From positions 1-50,396 of the forward strand of contig JANBPT010000253.1 of the NCBI GenBank assembly GCA_027575765.1: DNA of 50,396 nucleotides, written 5' to 3'. Numbering within the stretch: the stretch's first letter is position 1; every line of letters starts with the position of its first letter. The position numbers were made by a program, and so were the translations under genes. Of the stretch, positions 31,801 to 42,422 are shown piece by piece. The notes under the pieces are model-generated. The model worked only from the letters and a program-made list of their open reading frames with translations, was not told where the DNA came from and ran no database searches. This DNA is from Tieghemiomyces parasiticus (Eukaryota > Kickxellomycota > Dimargaritomycetes > Dimargaritales > Dimargaritaceae).

Positions 31801-32602
31801 GAGGGCTGGCTGGAGAAGCGCGCGCCGTACACTGGCGACGTGTGTGAAAAGGGGCGGCGATAGGAAGCCCCTAGCTGACCAAACTTGCGTCCCTACCCTC
31901 TCCCTGCTAGGTAGCGCCCCACAACCCCTCTCGGCTTTGGGCTTTAAGGGGTGTAATGCGTAAAGTTGAGGGGAGAGACGGATGGATTAGCTGGTGCTCT
32001 TATCGGCAGCATTCCTGCAGGCCGCCCCTTTGGGCCCAGTATTAGCCGCGCACGCCCATGGCCCCTCGCGCCTTTTCACCTTTTGCCTTTCCGCCCTCTG
32101 CTATGGCCCGCCTTGGTTGCTGCCCCTGTGATGGCGCTTTCCCGCACTCAGGCCTGCAAGGCACTCCTTGTAGTATCCGACCAATATTTTGAACTGGCGA
32201 CCAGTGCCCTAGAATATCCCCTACGCCACCCCACTGCCGATTTCAAACGACTTAACCCTGGCTTCCTGGCCTGGAGGGCTGGCTCCCCTTCACCATACCC
32301 GCGTGTAAACGTGTGCCTGGGAGGGCGATGATGACGTACGCACAGGGTCAGCCTTACCAACGTGGACCAGCATCAAACGAATCCTTCCTTTCTCCTACCT
32401 ACCGTCACACCGCGTGGTATGTACGGTTGTATTCCCCTTCATGATTACTAGGGGGGAGGGATGCATACCACCCATGACGACGCAAAAAAAAAAAGCAAGC
32501 GTTAATCAGACCCAGAGACACGCATTTTTCTAATGGCAAGAAGGCACGTATGAAGCGGCGTTGGCCACGGGGTACGAACGAACGGACCGCCGACAACTTA
32601 AC
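28826..32602. promoter_or_regulatory. 3.8-kb region without a supported gene, upstream of the DUF7082 gene
   Basis: The largest gene-free stretch in the window. Near the gene is a TATATAAATA string (29069-29078) beside a CTAAT/ATTAG inverted repeat. There are many short open frames on both strands, the longest about 120 aa, with no recognisable domain, no transposase or reverse-transcriptase motif and no terminal repeats that I could find. Base composition is more mixed than in the coding parts. It could be a long regulatory region and leader of the DUF7082 gene, decayed mobile DNA, or non-coding RNA. Confidence 0.4.
29069..29078. promoter_or_regulatory. TATA-like element
   Basis: TATATAAATA about 245 bp upstream of the DUF7082-gene ATG. 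On the gene's own strand it reads TATTTATATA, a weaker TATA match. Confidence 0.25.
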
Positions 32603-33574
32603 CTAAAATTGCGCTGAAGCTGTCACCTGCCGGTTGACATCGATGGTCACTACCAGGTTGAGCGGACATGGCAGCCCGGCAGCTTCGGTGGAAGTCCTCA
32701 GGCCTTCCCGGGCCAGCCGGGGTAGGTAGAGTGTATAGGCCGGCATGTACCGGTCGACAAAGTCCCGTATCTCCGCATCGCTCAGAACCGTCCGATCGGG
32801 CCGACTTCGCGCCAGCGCGTGCTCCTGCTGGAGGCGCCACTGATACACGACTCCGATATCGGGTGTATCGATACCTACAAAGCAGTCCAATAAGGGGTAC
32901 CAGGCCGCTTCCAAGTTCCGTAGGTGCTGATTGATCTCCCGAAGCTGGCCCAGCGTATAACGCCGGAGCAGCGTGCCCACTACCGACCGATGGTAAACGT
33001 TATCAAGCTCCGCATCCGACAGGGCACGAAATCCAACCATCCACCCTTCGAATAAAACAACCTGAACAGGCGGGGTGATGATCGGCCACTGCTCTGGTGG
33101 ACACCGATCACCGCGGCCACCCCGGAGAGCCTTGTCATAGCATGGCACGCGGACTAATTGGCCACCACCCTCGTTGATGTCGCGCAGCGCGGTAAGGGTC
33201 TGTGTTCCGAGCGCCAAATCGTGCGTCCCAGGCTCCCCGCGGTAGCGAAGCAGTGGGTTTAGAGAACCGGAACGACCAGAGGCTTCGCCGTCGAGACTAG
33301 CGTAGCCACTGGTGTGGTACCGCCGTTCCTGCTCGTCGTACGTCAGGTAAAAATCGTCCAGCGACACCGTGACGGTTGGGACGTGGTAGGGCGCAGCACC
33401 GAGGCGGGCACACAGCTGCCGGCAGACGGTTGTTTTGCCACTCCCTTGCGGACCGTTGAATGCGACCATTAGTGGCCGCACGGGAGCTGCGCTAGGCAGC
33501 GCCGCGGCACGCTGACGGTGGGCTAGCAGGGTGCGAAGTACAAAGTCGGTGGCGAGGTTTACCAGGGTTTCCAT
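32603..33574 (-). CDS. TDA10: Tda10-like P-loop kinase (glycerate kinase-like, YGR205w family)
   Basis: An intronless protein of 323 aa (yeast Tda10 is about 290). Walker A FNGPQGSGKTT is at residues about 39-49. The substrate-side motif VSLDDFYLTYDEQERR and the stretch LRYRGEPGTHDL are typical of the phosphoribulokinase/uridine kinase-like glycerate 3-kinase family. PCYDKALRGGRGDR and VVLFEGWMVGF (Walker B region) follow, then QWRLQQEHAL. Plant homologues phosphorylate D-glycerate to 3-phosphoglycerate in photorespiration. For the fungal proteins the structure and ATP binding are known but the substrate is uncertain. It is divergent from the EF-Ts gene and shares a 540-bp upstream region with it. 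The stop at 32603 leaves a normal family C-terminus. Confidence 0.9.
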   Translation of the reverse strand: METLVNLATDFVLRTLLAHRQRAAALPSAAPVRPLMVAFNGPQGSGKTTVCRQLCARLGAAPYHVPTVTVSLDDFYLTYDEQERRYHTSGYASLDGEASGRSGSLNPLLRYRGEPGTHDLALGTQTLTALRDINEGGGQLVRVPCYDKALRGGRGDRCPPEQWPIITPPVQVVLFEGWMVGFRALSDAELDNVYHRSVVGTLLRRYTLGQLREINQHLRNLEAAWYPLLDCFVGIDTPDIGVVYQWRLQQEHALARSRPDRTVLSDAEIRDFVDRYMPAYTLYLPRLAREGLRTSTEAAGLPCPLNLVVTIDVNRQVTASAQF

Positions 33575-34112
33575 GGCTGGGTAAAATACCAGACGGTTGA
33601 GCGAAGTAACTCCGTAACTGTCTAGGCCGACGCTACGGATGAGGGCAAGGCGGCAACAGGGATCAAAAACGACGTGTGCTCAGGTGGCAGGGATAAAAGG
33701 GGGGCCGGCGACATGTCTTATTGAGCAGGGGTTGAGAAACAGCGTGGGTCAACCAGCTGTCGCCAAAGGCTAGCTAGAATCAGAGAAGCAGGGAACCCCA
33801 CCAGGAGGGCCCTGAACCCCCCCCCCCCCTCCGAGCTCTAACCGAATCGGTTACTCGGTTGAAAACCGGTGACGAATCAGCGGGAGGGGGGAATGGGGTC
33901 GCCCTGTGCTGCTGTCCCAAAATTTCGATCAGGCAACTTGAGGGTGTGCCCCAGCAGGCGAGTACTAAATATTGGCCTCACCTACGATCCTTTTGGGTCG
34001 CATACCGATTGCCTGCTGCTGTTAGTGATTTTCCAAACTTGTCATCCCCCCCCTCCCCACCCATTTGACCGAACTCAGCCGTTAGCGTCCTGCTGCTCAC
34101 GATCGCACCACT
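33575..34112. promoter_or_regulatory. Divergent promoter region TDA10 / TSF1
   Basis: 538 bp with a run of 13 C (33817-33829) and a pyrimidine-rich leader before the EF-Ts ATG. Confidence 0.4.
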
Positions 34113-35096
34113 ATGCTCGCCACCGCGACCTCTCGCTTTCTCGTCGGCCAAATGGGCCGTGCGGGCTCCTCCCGTGCCCTGCACTCCAGCCGAGCCGCCT
34201 GGGATAACGCGCCGTTCAAAGTCAACGTTAAGCTAGTGGCCCAGCTGCGCAAGGAACTCCAGGTCCCTATGAACAAGGCTCGCGAGGCCCTCACTCAGTG
34301 TGAAAATGACTACACCCGGGCCCATGCCTGGCTAGTCAAAGACGCTGTGGCCAGCGGCGCCGCCAGTGCGGCCAAACTGGCCGAACGGCCCGCCGACTGC
34401 GGCCTCGTTGCGGCTGTGGCCCTGTCTGATACTAACAGCGAGCCTGGCCGCGTCGGAACGCGGGGTGGCCTGGTTGAGCTGAGCTGCGAGACGGACTTTG
34501 TGGCCCGTAACGAAATTTTCCGTTCCTTGGCCACTCGGATCGCCGCCACAGCGGCCACGCTAAGTACCCCCGCGGGCACTGAGGCCTTGACGGAGATTGC
34601 CATCGACCGCTTGGCCGAATTACCCCTGGCGGGTGACGGCTCCGAGTCCACCAGTGTCCGTGAAGGCATCGTGGAGGCTATTGGCAAGCTGAAGGAAAAT
34701 ATTATCCTGCGGCGGGCCCTCCAGACCCCTGGATCGGTTTCCCCCGACGCCGCCTGGCAGCCCGTGGTCGCCGCCGCATGCCACGGCGGGGAAACTCCGC
34801 TGACGGGTAAGTATGGTGCCCTGCTCCGGATGCGGTTCCGGGCCGCCGACCCAGCCGACGTTCGTCCCGCCTTTGAGGCCCTGGCGAGCCGCGTGGCCCG
34901 CGTGGTGGTGGGCTTCGGGCCGCGTTACCTGAATGCCGAACAGGCCGCCCGCGCCCAGGTGACCGATGACCAGGCCGTTCTGCTAAACCTGCCACTGCTA
35001 GGCCAAGATGTCACTGTTCAGGCCGCCCTGGATGCTTTAGCCAAGGAGCACAATGCCAACGTAGAAGTGCTAGGGTTTGAACGTTTCGCGCTGTGA
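34113..35096 (+). CDS. TSF1: Mitochondrial translation elongation factor Ts
   Basis: An intronless 327-aa protein. EF-Ts is the nucleotide-exchange factor of mitochondrial EF-Tu. The N-terminus (about 30 residues rich in Arg, Ser and Ala, no acidic residues) looks like a mitochondrial presequence ending near RALHSSRAAWDN. The UBA-like N-domain follows (VKLVAQLRKELQVPMNKAREALTQCENDYTRAHAWL), with the TDFV motif at residues 127-130 in VELSCETDFVARNE, which inserts against the EF-Tu nucleotide site. The C-terminal dimerisation-type repeat ends with NVEVLGFERFAL. The linker between residues 80 and 120 includes a short Gly/Arg insertion. An AATAAA lies 47 nt after the stop. Confidence 0.93.
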   Translation: MLATATSRFLVGQMGRAGSSRALHSSRAAWDNAPFKVNVKLVAQLRKELQVPMNKAREALTQCENDYTRAHAWLVKDAVASGAASAAKLAERPADCGLVAAVALSDTNSEPGRVGTRGGLVELSCETDFVARNEIFRSLATRIAATAATLSTPAGTEALTEIAIDRLAELPLAGDGSESTSVREGIVEAIGKLKENIILRRALQTPGSVSPDAAWQPVVAAACHGGETPLTGKYGALLRMRFRAADPADVRPAFEALASRVARVVVGFGPRYLNAEQAARAQVTDDQAVLLNLPLLGQDVTVQAALDALAKEHNANVEVLGFERFAL

Positions 35097-35476
35097 GCTG
35101 GTCACTTCTGTCTTCAAGGCAGTGTAGTTTGGATGGAATCGGTAATAAAAAATGCGGAGTAGTCGGAGTCTTGCCTACCCTGCAAGGCCTTCGACTTCAC
35201 TGACTGATAACCTTACACGACGCAGGGGGGGTGAAATGGGGGCACTTAACAACTGTAACTATTAGATGAGTGTCATTAGGGGAGGTAGTTTGATTCCGGC
35301 TTGGTCAGTGCAGCACTTTAGAGTAGAAACATACTAAATATTAAAAAAAACTTAAACCCTGAGAATAAAACGTGCTATGAGGAGATACGGCCGCCAATGG
35401 CGGATTTCCCATAACATACCACCTAAAAATACGGGTGGAGGAAATGCGATGCAACGGCCTCTGCATTAGAGCTCAA
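35097..35476. other. Convergent 3' region TSF1 / GCS1
   Basis: AATAAA at 35144-35149 serves TSF1. The rest is AT-richer, with an A8 run. No gene is seen. Confidence 0.45.
35144..35149 (+). terminator. Poly(A) signal AATAAA, TSF1
   Basis: AATAAA 47 nt past the TSF1 stop codon. Confidence 0.5.
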
Positions 35477-37665
35477 TTATTCAGCCGTTTCGACAGCCGT
35501 AGTTGCACCGTCGCCATTGGCTTGGAGAATGGCCATCATGAGGTCGTGGTTGATCGGAGCCGACACGATCGAGTCCTGGTAATATTGAGGGTGGTGCTGG
35601 ATGAAACTGCGCATCCACTCAGCACAGGTGGGTAATTTCCCTGGGAAATGGATAGGTGTATATAAAGTCTGGCCACCGCGGCATTAGAGATGGCATAGAG
35701 AGTACAGAAAGGATATGGTTTTCTCGTCAATACGAAGCAAACTACAGCCGCGCTACACTTACCGCTCGCCCGATCGCCCACGAGGGCCAGGTGCCTGTTG
35801 ATCTTTGTGCGGGTGACGGCCTCTAGGTTCTGACCGTCAAGGTAAGTATGGATCAGGGGCAGGAGCCCTGTGAAGCCGCCGCTCTGAAGGAGGGGGGGTC
35901 GGTCGAGTATACCAATAATTCGCCACCGTTACGTCGAAAGCGTTGGGATGATGACTGGAAGGTTAGTGGGGGGCTTGTAAACAACAAGGGACTTCCCAAT
36001 ATATACCGAAATTGCCAACGCGAACCGCCATTAATGCTGAAATCGGGGGTCACTCGCCACTACCGCCATACTTACCTGGCCGTTGATGATCTCGTTGACG
36101 TTGAGTCGCTCGTAGACAGGTGTGCCCTCATGGCCCTGACCAGTGCGAAAAGAAAAGGTTTCTTGTCGCACCGCAGCACGGCGGGCGGCCCGGACCATGT
36201 TGTCGTCGAGGTGCGAAATGGGCACGTAGAAGTTGGGTTCGTCGTGCAGGATTGCGCGGGCTAGCAGCACGACGAAAACAGCCAGGGCAGCATTCTGGCC
36301 GTCGGTGTACTGGAGCTCCATGGGACGGCACTCAACGCGCCAGCCAGCACCCGTTCGCGGGCAGGGCGGTTTCAGTTTCGTGGTGGGCCAGACTGACGCG
36401 GTGAAGATGTCGCTCAGGCCGGTGGCCCCGGGGGCATCCTGACCGTGGAAGAACTCCCTTCGACCGCTCATCAGGTCGCGGGTGAAAATGCTGGCCAGGT
36501 GCACACTATACCAGTGATCCAGGCCGGCCTGGCGACAGGTTGCGTAGTGGTCCGGGTCGTAACGAACCGGTACGTCGTTGTATGGGGCCACCGAGTCCGC
36601 AGCGTCGTCATTGTCGGTCCCCAGATAGTTGGTGATTGAATCATAACGCGGACGGAAGGGGGCCGTGGTGGGTGAATCGCGGCTCGCAGTGCCGATCATT
36701 TCGTCGAGGCGGCGGTCGTCGCCGGCGCTGCGCAAGAAATGCCAGCGAGTGTCGGTCTCCAACAGGTACCCTTTGGTGGCCGGCGCGGCTGCGGTTAGGG
36801 CTAGTAGGACGGGGGCTAGTACGGATAATTGGTCGTACAGGTAACGGGCGCGGACCAGGTTGGGCATCTGCACTGTGGCCTGCAGACTGCAGGAGCCGAA
36901 GCCGTAGTAGAGGCTGTCCAGGTACACACAGTCCCGGGGACCTGGCGGATGGCCGTGGTAGAGACGGCGTAGATTTTCAGGTGTGATGGCTGCCGGCAGA
37001 GGGTCAATAAAGTTAATCGGGGTCCGTACGTCCCGATAGATGGGCGCCCAAAGAATGCAGGTCGTGCCGCAGCGTTTGGCTGCATTCTCTGTAATCTGGT
37101 GGTAGCGCAGGTGGTCTGTGATGGCTAAGTCGGGGATGGTATGGCTACCGGTGAGCTGGGAAGGTAGGACGCCAGATGGTATCATAAAATCAGATGCACC
37201 CAGCCGCGGAAAGGTGGTTAGCGTGACACAGGCCTCGTCGAAATGGCACAACGACCCGAGCAGTCGGCGACGGCATCGCAAGTTACCCTCAACCGCCAGT
37301 AGGTCAGTGAACGTGTCGCCGTACGGGCTGCCGGGAGTGCCCTCCACCATATACCGGCCTCCCTCATAATGCCAAATGGAACGCGGACTATCGCCTTGGG
37401 TCTGATCCGCGGCGGCTGCCTCGTTCAGCTCGGCGACAAGAGTACGTAGGCGGCAGTTTAGTCGAGTCGTACTCGTGTCTTTATCCACGTGCAATAGAGT
37501 ATACTCGACCTCGTCACCCCAGAGCGGAGGATCATCCGCCCGGGTGCGACCATCGCGCCAGAGAGCGAGATACTGCAAAAGACCAGTTCGTTGCAAAACT
37601 GGTTGGTAAGGGAGACAGTCCTCGTAGCTGACACGCGTGTCCGGCTCGACGGGCAGTTGGGCCAT
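35477..37665 (-). CDS. GSH1: Glutamate-cysteine ligase (gamma-glutamylcysteine synthetase), three exons
   Basis: Exons on the minus strand are 36076-37665, 35763-35883 and 35477-35640, giving 624 aa (human GCLC 637). It makes gamma-glutamylcysteine, the limiting step of glutathione synthesis. Family features are WGDEVEYTLLHVD (glutamate/metal-binding Glu residues), EGGRYMVEGTPGSPYGD, LDSLYYGFGSCSLQATVQ, WRVECRPMELQYTDGQNAAL, and RLNVNEIINGQ at the end of exon 1. Exon 2 was found by matching GLLPLIHTYLDGQNLE to human GLIPILNTYLE; exon 3 reads ASGKLPTCAEWMRSFIQHHPQYYQDS against [26 protein letters not shown]. All phases agree. A TATAAAA on the gene's strand (37885-37891) lies 220 bp upstream. 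The C-terminus has a short Ala/Thr/Glu tail. Confidence 0.95.
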
Positions 37666-37884
37666 GGTGAGTGGCTGTTAATTGTGGGATGCGTAAGAGG
37701 CAGGGACGGGGGTGGACGTTGAGTTAGTGGCTAGCGGGTTCGAAGATGATCCCAAGTTCGGTTTGACCCGAGAGGGTGGGGCTTTGTCAAGAACCAAGGT
37801 AGATAAAATAAAAAAATAATTCCCCCGACCAGAATAGATACCGCAAAAAGGTGAACATCAAGTGAGGATTAACGGCTCGATGGG

Positions 37885-37891
37885 TTTTATA
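37885..37891 (-). promoter_or_regulatory. TATA box, GCS1/GSH1
   Basis: TATAAAA on the minus strand, 220 bp upstream of the glutamate-cysteine ligase ATG. Confidence 0.35.
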
Positions 37892-39042
37892 GGCGACGAC
37901 TATTGCCCAGCCCTCCGGACCGGTGTGCCGGTGTGCGGGTGAGAATGCCAGGATACGCTGTTTACGTCTTGGATTTTATTGTGGGAAGGGGGCGGTGGAG
38001 ATTTCGTATCTTGGACGTAGCCCCACAGGATCACTACCAATCGAACCCCCTATAAGGCGTAAAGTAACGGAAGGCTGGGGTCCTGTGTCGCAGGGCGCAA
38101 TAGGATTGCCACTTACTGGCCAAGCACCACGCCAAGGGACGACGAGTCGGCCGCCAGCTGACTGTATTCTACGTACTCCTGACTGGGTGCGTACATTGGC
38201 ATATCTGAGGTGCATGAGAACGGGTGGCGTTCGTCTCTGAATTGAGCGAATGCAATACAACATGACTTTCACATATGCCACATCGATTTCTCACTGCGAC
38301 ACATCCCCTATCGCACACCGACATGGAATGGCCGCCTTCGGCTCATTCCTGCGGAAGCAGTCGGATCCTTGCGATACTGTCGATGCTAGGGGCCTGTATA
38401 ACATGAGCCCTCTGCAGGTTAAGGACCTAAATGACGAGGTGTGTCACCCCTTAATTAGAGACGTCACACAGCGCCCACAGGTTTGATCACTCGAAGAGGA
38501 GCTCAGGCTACCCCGGGGCTCTACGCTCTAAACCACCCGTAATTAATTATATTCACCGCCACCCGCCTTGGGTATGCGCCCACGCTCCCCGCCGCCTGTG
38601 CTTCAAGCAACGTGTGTTGTTTTACGGAAGCCGACGGCCCAGGTAACCGCCGGGGCTAGCTTAGTAGACTGCCGGATTAAATGCCGGTGCCCGCATCCTT
38701 GTTTGTAGTTGGTTGCAGCGGGTGGGCGATCTAACGTGGCAATGCATGCATGAACTGACGATGTAACGCCAAGCCCATCTCTCCTCCTGGAAACTGGAAG
38801 AACGCGGCGGGCGGAGAATACCCCCTCCCCTTTTAAGGGTGCCAGGTTAGTAATCGACCCGAGAAGGTTGGAAGCGCGGAAGTCCTCGTGGTGACGAATA
38901 TGGTCTTTGGTGGTCCATTCATTTAATTTCTAGGCCTCGGAAGTGGAAACCCATTTGGTGTGGAGGGGGGCTTGACCCGACTGCCCTGCACAACGCAGTG
39001 GGGTTTAAGCGCAACAGGCGAGGGTCTGCCGGAAATACGCTA

Positions 39043-39079
39043 AGGTATATATATATATATATTATTTTTATATATACCT
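39043..39079. repeat. AT-rich inverted repeat / cruciform-prone hairpin
   Basis: AGGTATATA (39043-39051) is mirrored by TATATACCT (39071-39079). The inner part is a TA dinucleotide run and ATTATTTTTA, so pairing can extend further. It stands out in an otherwise GC-rich region. Confidence 0.75.
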
Positions 39080-39853
39080 AGGCCAACTCGCTCGCAACCC
39101 TTCTTGGTCGGCAATTCCCTTACCTCTCGGAGCCCCTCCACCCTCGCCCTGCACGTCCTGTCCCATCAGCACGACTAGTACATGCCATCTGCAACGTAGT
39201 GGCAACATGTCGTACAGGAAACATCACACCGTTAGATCTGGACGGCTGGGCCGGTGATTAGGACCTGTTCCTCTGATTGTAGTCTGCCAGGTAGCCAAGA
39301 CCCAAGTGTGTAGATTGTCCTCATAACACCAGTCGTTACGCTCACTATCGAGCGCATGGCTGGGCGTTAGGAGACCGAATCCGTCATTCCGTAGTAAATA
39401 CAGTCCACTATTATGGGTTATGCAGATATCTGTTTCACTTTTTGCCGATTATCGGCCAAGTTACTCGGCTGCTTAAATCATGCAAACATGCAGTTTAAAG
39501 ACGCTATGGTAACAAAAGGCCGGGCGGTATTTCACCTCCGCTATTCGATATGCGTGTGATCCATTCTAGATAGTTGTGGCCCTCCAAGTATTGTTGTGGC
39601 CCAGCAACGGTGCAAGCATAGTTCCTATGCACCTGGCCACATCGGCCACAGTTCGTTGGCGAGCGGCATTGTCCAACCTGAGTGGTGAACTTGGTCGTCT
39701 TTTCACTACGCCTGTCGGTCGCATCAACCCAACTCCCATTAACCTACCGCATTACGAAGCGCCCAATGCTTGACGTTAGTGCACTTTGTGAATTCTCCAT
39801 TTCCCACTGTTTAACACACCCATCAACCGCCTTCCAGCGGAATCCGAAGATTA

Positions 39854-42366
39854 ATGGCATCCACACCTCCTACCGGGCGGCCGGTAGACCCTGTCCCCGC
39901 GGCAATCTGCGAAATGTGAGTAACAGGACGCAAAGGAAAGTGCCAGTCCCAACGGTCGTTCTATCCTGGTAGACAAGGGTAGTAAACCTGGTCTGGTCGG
40001 TCCGCTATGAGGCACTAGAATTCGCTGTGGAGGCCACTAGCACTGCCAGTGCCGGTCAGAGCTAACTTGCCACTAGATACGTCCTCGCCCTCCATCACCT
40101 ATTGCCTTTCACCGCGGGGGTTCCTACGCCCCGACGATCAGTTGCCATGAGGAGACCGCGCTCTATACCTGTCCCAAATGCAGCCTGCGCTACTGCACCC
40201 TTACTTGCTACCGCCACGAGGTAAGGCACCGGCCTGCCGCGGAAGTTCCACAGTGGGCACATGTTTAGGTCCGCGGCCAAGGACGCCTGGCATTAATACA
40301 GGGACTGGGGCCTGACTTCAATCCATTGCTGACCAGTCCGCTCGATCTACCCATCACACCGCCCACCATACTCCTCCAGAATCATCGGCAGTGTACGGAG
40401 ACCTTCTATCGCGCCCAGGCTACTGAGCAGCTCCAGCAGGAGCGGGCCGATGAGGACGAGAAACGGCGGATGATGGAAATCCTGAAGCGACTTTCCGAAT
40501 TTGACGGCGAAATCTGGGACGCGGTCGGTAAGTCATCATCCTGAAGCTATGCCGCGCCCTGGTCCCCGCTCTGGGCGGTGTAGTATAACTTTCGCCTCTT
40601 CTGATGTACCCGAACTGACTCTGGTCCGCCCTTATGCTACTTGACCTTTCTTTTCGATCAGATGCCGACGCCGACGAACCCATGAGCGAATTGTCCAAGC
40701 GGCTTGAGGATCTCGACCTAGGTAACGTCCCGGATTTGGTCTCGAGCGGACAGTACGTGCCCATCGCTTTACGCAATACCCTGGGCCGCTTGTGGACAGT
40801 TAGCACCCATCCTGCGGTACATTTGATTGTCGCCGTCTAACCACTCGCACTCCGCTACCGCTCATCCATTCTCACGTATTTCACCCGGGTTGTCTCGCAC
40901 AGACCGTGCCTCTTTCGAGATGATTTGGGATCGGCTGGCAGAGGATGAGCAGAAGGACTTTTACCGGCGGTATCTCGATCCCCAGCACGCCGACCCGAAT
41001 TCCATCGGCGAGCTTCTCTGGGAACCCTGGTGGAAATGTGCCGTCCCGCTGGTGGTTGAAAAAGACGTGGCGGAGGACTCCGCCGTCTCCACCCTACAAC
41101 GCCCTCCCCAGCCGCTGGCCGATATCCCACCGTTCAAGTCACTTCTACCTAGAGCGCCCCATCCTAGCACCCTGTTCCGCTTGGCGTCTACGGTGTAAGT
41201 AGTGCACCAGGTTATACCGGGCCGTTATTAGGCCCTCCTCCGGTATAGTATGCAGTATTATCCCCGATTGCATCCAACCTCGAATCTCCTACTTTAACTT
41301 ACCTTATACTCCTCGCCCCCCGCCCTCCTCGTTGATCTCTTCGGGGAGATTTTCCCACTATCCCCTTTTTGGCACGGACAGCTTCACTTATACCTATGTT
41401 AAGCGGCATTTTAACGGTGATTGGACTCCAGACGAAGATGGGGTGGTCCGTTTATTCTGGCGTATCGAACCTACGCTCAGCAAGAATACCGTCGACCCCG
41501 CGGGTAGCTGTGAGGAGGCTCTCCTGCTCAATCTGGAGCAGATACGCCAGGTAAATAATGCCATATGATAGCCGCCTGGATTCCAGTCAGCAAAGGATAC
41601 ATGGAATTTTCCAAATGGCAGCCATCGATCGCCAAGGCTAGCGATTCCCTCCATCGCAGTTTCCTAATGCCTACCACTAACCCGCCCTACCTAACCTTAC
41701 AATTTCATCCACGTCTTACCGGTCACTTTCTAGTACGAGTCGCGTGATTTACCGGTTGACTTATATGTATTTCTGCTCCAAGATACGATCGACATCTTGT
41801 CCACGCCCCACCACCTGCTGGCCGCCCTTTCGGATCTTCACCGCCTCTTCCAGCGGCGGTACGCGCGGCTGGCAGGCGAGGGTAAGCCCAAGCCCGCTCA
41901 CAGGTGTTTCGTCAGCGCCAAGAAGGTGCTCTTCCTGCTGTCTTTCACTCAAATGCTGCTCGACCACGACCCGGCCTGTGCCATGGCCCGACGGACGTCC
42001 ATGAGCGCTGAGAGGCCGTCGAACGACAGCTCCGAACGCGGATCCTCGCTTTTGACTGAAGCGACCGCCACGGAAGATGGTCTCCTGGCAGAGCTGTTAA
42101 CCGTCTTCCGGACCCCATCCGCCGACCCCGTCCGCGAGACCGATGCTGAGGGATCACAGCGTTGCGGGATCTTGGACCAGCTGACCGGACAGCTGCGATG
42201 GATTCTGCGCCGTACGCGAGCAGAGCACGAAGAAAACGCCCGCCTCTGTGTTGAGATTGACCGGCGACGTCGCGAAGGCCAGACCTTAAGTGGAACTCCA
42301 ATTATCAACGTCCTCCCGGTGCCCTCCGAGGAAGCATCATCTGTAGTCCGAACGGAATCGGATTGA
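39854..42366 (+). CDS. HIT-type zinc-finger protein, ZNHIT2-like, seven exons
   Basis: Exons are 39854-39915, 40142-40220, 40380-40527, 40662-40721, 40903-41194, 41382-41550 and 41734-42366, giving 480 aa. The zf-HIT domain is rebuilt only by splicing: C19-x2-C22 (CEIC) straddles intron 1, followed by C31, C34, C39, C43, His and C52 across intron 2. After a helical segment, ASFEMIWDRLAEDEQKDFYRRYL matches the LTPEER-like helix of ZNHIT2, and FTYTYVKRHFNGDW matches its AYA..R.YNGD block. ZNHIT2 proteins work with R2TP/RUVBL1-2 in assembling snRNPs and other complexes. Exon 4 ends at a weaker GTAACG donor (40722); the stronger-looking GTACGT at 40753 breaks the frame. The start at 39854 gives the first zinc ligand pair. 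An AATAAA lies at 42417. Confidence 0.85.
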
Positions 42367-42416
42367 GGATAGCGAGAGGGCGAAACTACAATTGATCACC
42401 TTTTCAAACTATGAAG

Positions 42417-42422
42417 AATAAA
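42417..42422 (+). terminator. Poly(A) signal AATAAA, ZNHIT2-like gene
   Basis: AATAAA 50 nt past the stop codon. Confidence 0.5.

Larger units (their letters stand above)
37666..39853. other. 2.2-kb gene-poor region upstream of GCS1 and ZNHIT2
   Basis: Both flanking genes point away from it. It contains a TATAAAA (37885-37891, minus) for GCS1 and an AT-rich inverted repeat at 39043-39079. Open frames (up to about 105 aa) show no known domain. No transposon features are seen. Confidence 0.4.

Noticed and set aside
32049..32331. Plus-strand open frame between the DUF7082 and TDA10 genes
   Set aside because: About 120 aa of low-complexity composition without any known domain. It could be an exon of an unknown gene, but nothing supports it.
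37666..39853. Possible mobile element in the gene-poor block
   Set aside because: No terminal repeats, target-site duplication or transposase/reverse-transcriptase motif could be found by eye.
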